A DNA stretch of 25,110 nt from Alteromonadaceae bacterium UBA2620 (GTDB lineage Bacteria > Pseudomonadota > Gammaproteobacteria > Enterobacterales > Alteromonadaceae), in contig DDJQ01000097.1 in the NCBI GenBank assembly GCA_002339125.1, positions 1 through 25,110 on the forward strand. The letters are read 5' to 3'. Under the pieces are notes generated by a model, which was given only the letters and a program-made list of their open reading frames with translations, did not search any database and was not told where the DNA came from. This document shows, piece after piece, positions 17,107-23,630 of this stretch (position 1 is its first letter; each line of letters opens with the position of its first letter). A program made the position numbers and the translations under genes.

Positions 17107-17142
17107 AGCGCTAGAATCGATTCTGTAACAGATTCTGATTAA

Positions 17143-18780
17143 TTACTTATCCATTTCGTTCGCTTGGTCACGCAGTACGAATTTCTGGATTTTGCCGGTT
17201 GACGTTTTCGGTAAGTCGCCAAAGATAACCTTACGTGGTGCTTTAAAGTGAGCTAAGCGCTCGCGACAAAATGCAATAACATCGGCCTCGGTAACTTGTG
17301 TGTTCGGGTCACGTAGCGTAACGAAGGCACAAGGTGTTTCACCCCATTTCTCATCATTCTTGGCAACTACGGCCGCTTCTTGAATATCTGGGTGACGATA
17401 CAATACGCTCTCTACTTCGATACTTGAAATGTTCTCACCACCCGAGATGATGATATCCTTCGAGCGGTCTTTGATTTCAATGTAACCATCTTCATGCCAT
17501 ACGGCCAAGTCACCTGAATGGAACCAACCGCCGTCAAATGCCTTTTCGGTAGTAGATGGGTTCTTCAAGTAACCTTTCATGACGACGTTACCGCGCATGA
17601 ATACTTCACCCATCGTTTTGCCGTCTTTGGCAACTGGGAGCAAGGTATCAGGGTCGGCTACCATTAAACCTTCCTGCATGGGTACACGCACACCTTGGCG
17701 AGCTTTCAGTGCAGCTTGTTCTTCAATGGTCAATTCGCTCCATTCGTCATGCCATGCGCAAACCACACATGGGCCATAGGTTTCAGTTAGACCATAAACG
17801 TGAGTGACTACGAAGCCAAGCTTCTCCATGCCTTCAATGACCGCAGCGGGCGGAGCAGCACCAGCAGTCATTACTTTAACCGCATGGTTAATACCAGATT
17901 TGAGTTCATCGGATGCAGAGTTCAGCATGTTCAAAACAATTGGTGCGCCACAGAAGTAGCCCACTTTCTCTTGTTTGATTAAGTTGAAAATATCATCGGC
18001 ACGAACGTGACGTAGACACACGTTAACACCCGCTACGGCTGCCATTGTCCATGGGAAACACCATCCATTACAATGGAACATAGGTAAGGTCCATAGATAA
18101 GCAGCATGTTGCGCCATGCTCCACGACACCACGTTGCTCATGGCATTCAAATAGGCGCCACGATGGTGATAGACCACGCCTTTGGGATCACCGGTAGTCC
18201 CCGAAGTATAGTTTAAGGTAATGGCGTTCCACTCATCGGCTGGTAGTTGCCACGCGAAGTCGTCGTCACCCTCAGCAATGAAGTCTTCATACTCGATGTC
18301 ACCAATGTAGTGGCCACCGTCAAAGGATTCATCTTCAATACCAACGACAAGCGGTTTGTTTTCCATTGTCGCAATGGCTTTTTGCGCAACGGCACCAAAT
18401 TCTTTATCTACTAAAACGACTTTTGCCTCAGCGTGACGAAGAATAAAAGCAATCGCCTCTGCGTCTAGACGAATGTTAATCGAATTCATTACCGCACCGA
18501 CCATAGGCACGCCGAAATGGGCTTCGAAGTGAGCGGGGATATTGGCGGCAATAACTGATACCGCATCACCCGTATTCACTCCGCGCTTATGTAAAGCACT
18601 TGCTAGCTTTACACTGCGGTGATAAGTCTGTGCCCATGTATAACGTGCATTGCCGTGAACTACCGATGGCTTGTTGGGGAAGACATCTGCACTGCGCTGA
18701 AGAAAACTAAGAGGAGAAAGCGGCGTGTAGTTAGCTTCATTTTTGTCTAGATTCGTTTCAAAAATGACTGTGTGTGTCAT
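17143..18780 (-). CDS. AMP-forming acyl-CoA ligase encoded with the Liv-type transporter
   Basis: This ANL-superfamily ligase has 545 residues, with complete motifs: YTSGTTGDPKG (191-201), YGLTE (329-333), HSGD (421-424), KDRSKD (437-442), SGGENISS (446-453) and catalytic Lys530 in KTSTGKIQK. It is clearly a different subfamily from the ligase at 13140 and resembles the broad group of short/medium-chain and aromatic acyl-CoA synthetases. It is cytoplasmic. It is the last gene of the minus-strand operon, 71 bases after livM with a hairpin between, and is followed by a strong terminator. Its position suggests that it activates the acid imported by the preceding transporter. The ribosome site is a modest GGGA about ten bases upstream. 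The substrate is unknown. Confidence 0.9.
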   Translation of the reverse strand: MTHTVIFETNLDKNEANYTPLSPLSFLQRSADVFPNKPSVVHGNARYTWAQTYHRSVKLASALHKRGVNTGDAVSVIAANIPAHFEAHFGVPMVGAVMNSINIRLDAEAIAFILRHAEAKVVLVDKEFGAVAQKAIATMENKPLVVGIEDESFDGGHYIGDIEYEDFIAEGDDDFAWQLPADEWNAITLNYTSGTTGDPKGVVYHHRGAYLNAMSNVVSWSMAQHAAYLWTLPMFHCNGWCFPWTMAAVAGVNVCLRHVRADDIFNLIKQEKVGYFCGAPIVLNMLNSASDELKSGINHAVKVMTAGAAPPAAVIEGMEKLGFVVTHVYGLTETYGPCVVCAWHDEWSELTIEEQAALKARQGVRVPMQEGLMVADPDTLLPVAKDGKTMGEVFMRGNVVMKGYLKNPSTTEKAFDGGWFHSGDLAVWHEDGYIEIKDRSKDIIISGGENISSIEVESVLYRHPDIQEAAVVAKNDEKWGETPCAFVTLRDPNTQVTEADVIAFCRERLAHFKAPRKVIFGDLPKTSTGKIQKFVLRDQANEMDK

Positions 18781-18841
18781 AGTTACTTGTTCCCATATTT
18801 CAAAAAACGGCTAAAGAAGAACCGATGTCGCAAGGGTCGAA

Positions 18842-18871
18842 TTAAGGCGAATTAAAAATTCTTCGCCTTAA
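18842..18871 (-). repeat. Intercistronic hairpin overlapping the livM stop codon
   Basis: TTAAGGCGAA (18842-18851) and TTCGCCTTAA (18862-18871) are perfect 10-bp inverted copies with a 10-base loop that contains the livM stop codon. No T-run follows on the minus strand, so it is more likely an mRNA-stabilising or partial-attenuation element than a full terminator. It lies between the transporter genes and the ligase gene. Confidence 0.6.
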
Positions 18872-19778
18872 ATTTGTTCCATTGACCTACGATACCGTTG
18901 CGGAAGCTTAGCACACATATTACGAACACGAAGCCCATAATGATGTGGATGTAGTTCCCCATTTCACCGGTCGATAGGTAGTTTTGCATAGTAACAATAA
19001 GGGATGCGCCAACGATTGGGCCCATTAGTGTGCCAACACCTCCGACTAAAGTCATAAGGATAACTTCACCAGACATATGCCAGTGTACATCCGTCAACGA
19101 CGCCAATTGGAATACGATGGTCTTCGTTGAACCCGCCAAAGCAGACAATGCGGCAGAGATAACGAATGCGACCCACTTGTATTTATTCACGTCATATCCG
19201 AGCGAGATTGCGCGCGGTTCGTTTTCGCGAATGGCTTTTAATACTTGGCCAAATGGAGAGTGAATAGCGCGACTCACAACCGCATAGCCAAACAAAAAGA
19301 TAAGCGCAACGACGTAGTACATGGTTAGGTTGTTAGTGAGGTCAATAAAACCAAACAATTCACCACGAGGAATGCCCTGCATACCGTTCTCACCACCGGT
19401 AAACGGCGCTTGTAGATACAGGAAGAAGGTTAACTGTGCCAGTGCTAGCGTAATCATAGCGAAATAGATACCTTCGCGTTTAATAGCAAGCTTACCGTAG
19501 ATAGCACCTAGCGCAGCGCCCGCAGCCGTCCCTAAAAGGATTGCCAGCTCGGTGCTCATGCCAGTGTTGAGCATAGCCCAACCAGTGATATAGCCACCGG
19601 TACCTAAAAAGGCCGCGTGACCGAACGAAAGGATACCCGCATAACCTAACAGTAAGTTAAAAGCTAGGGCGAATAATGCAAAGCACAGTACCTTAGCCAA
19701 GAAAACAGGGTAAAGAACAAATGGCGCAATGGCGAGCAGGGCTATTGCAATAATAAGATTTCTGTTTACTTTAGACAT
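18852..19778 (-). CDS. livM: Liv-type ABC transporter permease (LivM family)
   Basis: This inner-membrane permease is one of two in a branched-chain-amino-acid-type (HAAT family) importer. It has 308 residues with about nine to ten hydrophobic segments. LivM hallmarks are LLLGYAGILSFGHAAFLGTGGY near the N-terminal third (given here only as the recognisable core GILSFGHAAFLG) and the cytoplasmic RENEPRAISLGYDV loop that contacts the ATPases. The ATG at 19778 has a strong AAGGAAGG five bases upstream. Only one base separates it from the livH stop, so translation is coupled. The symbol denotes the family; the substrate may be an organic acid rather than an amino acid. Confidence 0.92.
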   Translation of the reverse strand: MSKVNRNLIIAIALLAIAPFVLYPVFLAKVLCFALFALAFNLLLGYAGILSFGHAAFLGTGGYITGWAMLNTGMSTELAILLGTAAGAALGAIYGKLAIKREGIYFAMITLALAQLTFFLYLQAPFTGGENGMQGIPRGELFGFIDLTNNLTMYYVVALIFLFGYAVVSRAIHSPFGQVLKAIRENEPRAISLGYDVNKYKWVAFVISAALSALAGSTKTIVFQLASLTDVHWHMSGEVILMTLVGGVGTLMGPIVGASLIVTMQNYLSTGEMGNYIHIIMGFVFVICVLSFRNGIVGQWNKFKAKNF

Positions 19779-19779
19779 G

Positions 19780-20658
19780 TTAACCTTCCTTACCAAACAG
19801 ACCTGCTGGCTTCACAATAAGCACTAGCATCATAACTAAGAAAATGACCGTGGCTGAGGCTTCGGGGTAGAAGTATTTGGTCAATCCTTCAATAATACCC
19901 ATGAGCAACCCGGTAATAATGGCGCCGCCGATTGAACCCATGCCGCCGATTACCACGATAGCAAACACCACAATTAAGATATTTGAGCCCATGTCCGGTG
20001 CTACTGAGTAAACAGGTGCGGCAAGCACTCCAGCGAAACCAGCCAAACCCACCCCAAAAGCGAAGGTAAGGGTGATGATTAGTGGTACGTTGATACCGAA
20101 CGCTTGCAGTAGTTGCGGATTTTCAGTGCCCGCGCGCAAATAAGCGCCAAGTTTGGTTTTTTCAATCATGTACCAAGTCAGGCCGCAAATCACCACCGAG
20201 CTGGCAATGATCCAAGCGCGATAGTTGGGTAGATACATAAACGGCAACTTCATACCGCCTTTAAGTTCAGCCGGGGTAGAGTAAGGCAGACCAGATGAAC
20301 CGAATAAGTGAGTAAATGAACCCTGCAGTATTAACGCAATACCGAAGGTGAGTAGTAAGCTGTATAAATGGTCTAAATTAGCGATAGGACGAATCAAGAA
20401 GCGTTCGATTAAAATACCGAGCACCGCGACCACAAAGGGAACCACAAACAACGCGACCCAGTAGCTCATGCCGAACCATTTCAAGAAAAGCAGTGCACAG
20501 AATGCACCCAGCATATACATCGCGCCTTGGGCGAAATTGATGATACGTAACAAACCAAAAATGATCGCCAAGCCTAAGCTGAGTAAAGCATAGAAAGAGC
20601 CGTTGATTAGGCCGATCAGAAGTTGCCCGCTTAAAGCAAAAAGATTGATATCAAACAT
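19780..20658 (-). CDS. livH: Liv-type ABC transporter permease (LivH family)
   Basis: This is the second inner-membrane permease of the importer, 292 residues with about eight hydrophobic segments. Family features include the N-terminal GLINGSFYALLSLGLAI stretch, IINFAQGAMYMLGAF, and the ATPase-contact loop LRAGTENPQLLQAFGINV. The ATG at 20658 is preceded by GGAG at a rather long spacing of about 11 bases. A stable hairpin in the gap before it probably lowers expression relative to the binding protein. As with livM, the name gives the family, not the substrate. Confidence 0.92.
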   Translation of the reverse strand: MFDINLFALSGQLLIGLINGSFYALLSLGLAIIFGLLRIINFAQGAMYMLGAFCALLFLKWFGMSYWVALFVVPFVVAVLGILIERFLIRPIANLDHLYSLLLTFGIALILQGSFTHLFGSSGLPYSTPAELKGGMKLPFMYLPNYRAWIIASSVVICGLTWYMIEKTKLGAYLRAGTENPQLLQAFGINVPLIITLTFAFGVGLAGFAGVLAAPVYSVAPDMGSNILIVVFAIVVIGGMGSIGGAIITGLLMGIIEGLTKYFYPEASATVIFLVMMLVLIVKPAGLFGKEG

Positions 20659-20684
20659 GGGATACCGAACTCCGTTAAGAAAGT

Positions 20685-20704
20685 GGGCACACGAAGGTAT
20701 GCCC
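20685..20704 (-). repeat. Intercistronic hairpin between the binding-protein gene and livH
   Basis: On the minus strand these 20 bases fold into an 8-bp stem with a 4-base loop, with one G-U pair that would be an A-C mismatch in plus-strand RNA. It starts 20 bases past the binding-protein stop and is not followed by a proper T-run. Such hairpins often stabilise the upstream message, so that binding protein exceeds permease. Confidence 0.6.
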
Positions 20705-20724
20705 GATGAGTGCTGGTTATTTAA

Positions 20725-21924
20725 TTAGTACTTGAATTCGCATTCAGGAAGCATTGGGTTGAATGCAGTGTCTCCAGGAATTGTATTCAAGATTTCATAG
20801 ATGTCGTCACCGCTCTTACGCGACGCTTTATCTTTGATTTTCACTAGTAACATGTCGTGAACCATACGACCGTCGGCACGCAGGTATGCGTTGCGAGAGA
20901 AGAAGTCATTTGGCTTGTTAGACTTCATCCAAGACATAACTTTATCTGGATCGTCAGTACCGGTCGCTTCAACTGCTGCTAGGTAGTGCATAGTTGCAGA
21001 GTAAGCACCTGCGTGAGCCATTGAAGGAATGCCACCGTGACGTTCTTTGAAGCGTTTGCTCCACTCACGTGTTTGATCATCCATATCCCAGTAGAAACCG
21101 GTTGTTAGTTTCATACCAGCAGCGACGTCTGGGTCCATTGCTTGGGCGTTTTGAGTGAATACAAGAAGACCCGCAATGTCCATCATTTCAGTTAAACCGA
21201 ATTCAGCAGCTGCATTCAACGCGTTTACTGTGTCGTTACCAGCGTTAGCAAGTGCAACTACGTCTGCGCCAGAGGACTGTGCCTGAAGTACGTATGAAGA
21301 GAAGTCAGTAGTACTAAGTGGTGCACGTACACCGCCTACCACTTCACCGCCGTTACTCTCGATAACTTTGGTTGAGACGCCCTCTAACGCGTGACCGAAG
21401 TTATAGTCAGCAGTGATGAAGAACCATTTCTTCTTACCTTCACTGACCAATGTTTTAACCGTACCGTTAGCAAGTGCTGCTACGTTGTACGTCCAGTGAG
21501 CGATGTAAGGAGAACACTGCTTAGTAGTGAAACCGTTTGATGCTGAACCAGAGATCAACATAATGTTTTTGTTTTGTGAGGCAACGCTTGCGATTGCACC
21601 AGTTACCGATGAAGCAACTAGACCACCCAGTGTATCAACGCCTTCGTTTTCTACCCATTTACGAACGATAGATGAGGCTACGTCTGGTTTTAATTGAGAG
21701 TCAGCACTAACGACTTCAATTGGCTTACCAAGTGCTTTGCCACCAAAATCTTCAATAGCCATTTCTGTTGCAGTTACACAACCAGGACCACAGATATCAG
21801 CGTAAACGCCACCCATGTCACCGATTACACCAATTTTTACTTTACCGTCGATTGCTGGTGCCGCTACTGCTGCGCCGCTCGATAGTCCTGCCGCTACTAA
21901 AGAAGCTAATAGCATTTTTTTCAT
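20725..21924 (-). CDS. Periplasmic substrate-binding protein of the Liv-type ABC transporter
   Basis: This is a type I periplasmic binding protein (LivJ/LivK-like, Peripla_BP_6 type) that captures the substrate for LivHMGF. I use ATG 21924 (399 residues) because it has GGAG eight bases upstream and gives a clean Sec signal peptide (MKKMLLASLVAAGLSSGAAVA, cleavage near residue 21). An extended reading from farther upstream would bury this signal. The mature part starts with VKIGVIGDMGGVYADICGPG, typical of the family's first strand and ligand loop (shown only as far as is recognisable). It contains four Cys (two in the N-terminal CGPGC, one in KQCSPY, one in the C-terminal PECEFKY), so disulphides are possible. 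The ligand is unknown; the downstream acyl-CoA ligase favours a carboxylic acid. Confidence 0.92.
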   Translation of the reverse strand: MKKMLLASLVAAGLSSGAAVAAPAIDGKVKIGVIGDMGGVYADICGPGCVTATEMAIEDFGGKALGKPIEVVSADSQLKPDVASSIVRKWVENEGVDTLGGLVASSVTGAIASVASQNKNIMLISGSASNGFTTKQCSPYIAHWTYNVAALANGTVKTLVSEGKKKWFFITADYNFGHALEGVSTKVIESNGGEVVGGVRAPLSTTDFSSYVLQAQSSGADVVALANAGNDTVNALNAAAEFGLTEMMDIAGLLVFTQNAQAMDPDVAAGMKLTTGFYWDMDDQTREWSKRFKERHGGIPSMAHAGAYSATMHYLAAVEATGTDDPDKVMSWMKSNKPNDFFSRNAYLRADGRMVHDMLLVKIKDKASRKSGDDIYEILNTIPGDTAFNPMLPECEFKY

Positions 21925-21970
21925 GGTTTGTTCTCCAATTGTTCTTCGTGCTTTATTTAAAACTGCCAAC

Positions 21971-22684
21971 TTAAACACCAAGATAGGAATTAAGTAGGTC
22001 AGTTTTTTCAGTGAGTTCGGCTGCCGTGATTTCCTCAACTATATGACCGTGTTCCATAACGTAATGACGGTCGGCAATCGGAGCAGCAAAACGGAAGTTT
22101 TGTTCAACTAATAGAATGGTCAGGCCACGTTCTTTAAGCTGGGTAAGTACATAAGCGAGCTTTTGTACGATAACCGGAGCGAGGCCTTCGGTAATTTCAT
22201 CAAGTAATAAAATGTTTGCACCGGTACGTAGAATTCGCGCCATGGCTAACATTTGTTGTTCACCCCCTGACAGGCTTGTGCCGCGGCTGGTGCGACGCTC
22301 ATACAAGTTAGGGAACATGTCATAGATTTCTTCGAGACTCATACCACCTGAACGAACTACCGGTGGCAGCATGAGGTTTTCTTCAACATTTAGGCTGGCG
22401 AAAATTCCGCGTTCTTCGGGACAAAAGCCGACGCCCAAATGCGCAATTTTATGCGGTGCTAAAGACATGGCGTCCGTGCCATTGATGGCTATTTGTCCAC
22501 TTCGTTTGCCAACGAGGTTCATAATGGTTTTTAGTGTTGTCGAGCGGCCAGAACCATTGCGCCCTAAAAGGGTGACTAACTCGCCTTGGTTAATCGTTAA
22601 ATCGATACCGTGTAAAATGTGTGATTCGCCATAAAATGCGTGAACGTTGTTTAAGCGAATTTTTTCACGATGGGTTGCGCTCAT
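21971..22684 (-). CDS. livF: Liv-type ABC transporter ATPase (LivF family) with Arg in Walker A
   Basis: This is one of the two cytoplasmic ATPases driving the importer, 237 residues. The ABC signature LSGGEQQ (138-144) and Walker B ILLLDE (158-163) are intact. VEQN stands at the H-loop, as is usual in LivF. The Walker A reads GRNGSGRST (41-49): the normally invariant Lys is Arg47, encoded by CGC. The segment after Walker B is ITEGLAP rather than the usual PSLGLAP. The start ATG overlaps the livG stop as ATGA, with an excellent AGGAGG seven bases upstream. The rest of the frame is intact, so a pseudogene is unlikely. Confidence 0.93.
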   Translation of the reverse strand: MSATHREKIRLNNVHAFYGESHILHGIDLTINQGELVTLLGRNGSGRSTTLKTIMNLVGKRSGQIAINGTDAMSLAPHKIAHLGVGFCPEERGIFASLNVEENLMLPPVVRSGGMSLEEIYDMFPNLYERRTSRGTSLSGGEQQMLAMARILRTGANILLLDEITEGLAPVIVQKLAYVLTQLKERGLTILLVEQNFRFAAPIADRHYVMEHGHIVEEITAAELTEKTDLLNSYLGV

Positions 22685-23460
22685 GCTGAAGCCTCCTGTG
22701 GTGCCTCGGTGCCCATGTAGGCTTCTCTTACTTGTGGGTCTTGTGAAACAGTGTCGTAGTCGCCTTCGGTGAGAATAGCGCCGCGTTGTAAAACCGTGAT
22801 GCGATCGGCCAACTTAGAAACGACTTGTAAGTTATGCTCAACCATTAAAATGGTACGGTTTTTACTCACCTTGCGAATAAGGTCAGCAGTTCGACCGACG
22901 TCCTCGTGACCCATGCCTTGGGTCGGTTCATCGAGTAACATCAATTCAGGGTCAAGGGCTAATGTCGTAGCAATTTCCAACGCACGTTTACGACCATAGG
23001 CTAAATCGGTGGTTACTGTGTTGGCGAATTCACCTAAGCCAACTGATTCAAGCAACTCGTGCGCACGGTCATTCAATGAATTGAGTATTTTGTCTGAACG
23101 CCAGAAGTGCATGCTGTGGTTTTCTTTGCGTTGCAACGCGACTCGCACATTTTCTAACACTGTGAGATGTGGGAAAACTGCCGAAATCTGAAACGAACGG
23201 ATAATACCTAAACGGGCAATTTCAGCAGGCTGCATACGGGTAATATCTTTGCCGTTGAAGGCAATTTTACCGCGTGTTGGCTGCAAAAATTTTGTTAATA
23301 AATTAAATACCGTGGTTTTACCGGCACCATTGGGGCCAATTAGTGCGTGTATATGACCACGCTGCACGTTAAGATTAACGTCAGACACAGCCGTAAAGCC
23401 TTTAAATTCTTTAACTAAGTCTGTGGTCTGCAATATAAAGTCTGATGAATTCGCTTGCAT
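22681..23460 (-). CDS. livG: Liv-type ABC transporter ATPase (LivG family)
   Basis: This is the second ATPase of the importer and first gene of the operon. I use ATG 23460 (259 residues, matching LivG length); a 25-codon extension exists only from a TTG at 23535 and lacks support. Walker A GPNGAGKT (42-49) is canonical. The signature is AYGRKR (154-159) where LivG usually has SYGQQR, and Walker B LMLLDEPTQGM follows. The H-loop His is His209 in LMVEHN. With LivF carrying an Arg in Walker A, LivG is the ATPase with the fully standard nucleotide site. The ribosome site is GAGGAA at longish spacing. It ends overlapping livF by ATGA. Confidence 0.92.
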   Translation of the reverse strand: MQANSSDFILQTTDLVKEFKGFTAVSDVNLNVQRGHIHALIGPNGAGKTTVFNLLTKFLQPTRGKIAFNGKDITRMQPAEIARLGIIRSFQISAVFPHLTVLENVRVALQRKENHSMHFWRSDKILNSLNDRAHELLESVGLGEFANTVTTDLAYGRKRALEIATTLALDPELMLLDEPTQGMGHEDVGRTADLIRKVSKNRTILMVEHNLQVVSKLADRITVLQRGAILTEGDYDTVSQDPQVREAYMGTEAPQEASA

Positions 23461-23520
23461 GGTTGCCGCTTTCCTCGTGAGTTTTTCTGACTCGTGCAAA
23501 ATTCTGACAGGTAAACTAAG

Positions 23521-23575
23521 CAACAATGTTTGCAAGATTGTTGACGAATTCTAACGAAATGTTGCAAATGTTGGT
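23521..23575. promoter_or_regulatory. Candidate operator region between the Liv operon and the Cache sensor gene
   Basis: This stretch has nested repeats: CAACAAT (23521-23527) inverted with ATTGTTG (23537-23543) around a 9-base spacer; TTGCAA at 23530-23535 and again at 23562-23567, 32 bases apart, each followed within a few bases by TGTTG; and AATGTTG twice in tandem (23558-23574). It lies 60-115 bases upstream of both start codons (livG 23460, sensor 23631). GTTTGCAA (23528-23535) also occurs upstream of the acyl-CoA dehydrogenase operon at 7623. A regulator site is inferred, not shown. Confidence 0.4.
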
Positions 23576-23630
23576 AAATTGATGACAATGTGTTAATTCC
23601 GCAGTCTCACAGGTATACAACTATAGTCTT

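Noticed and set aside
21925..22038. A 38-codon N-terminal extension of the substrate-binding protein
   Set aside because: It overlaps livF and would place a long segment ahead of a clean signal peptide; the internal ATG at 21924 has a good ribosome site.
23461..23535. A 25-codon extension of LivG from a TTG codon
   Set aside because: The ATG at 23460 gives the normal family length, and the extension overlaps the repeat-rich control region.
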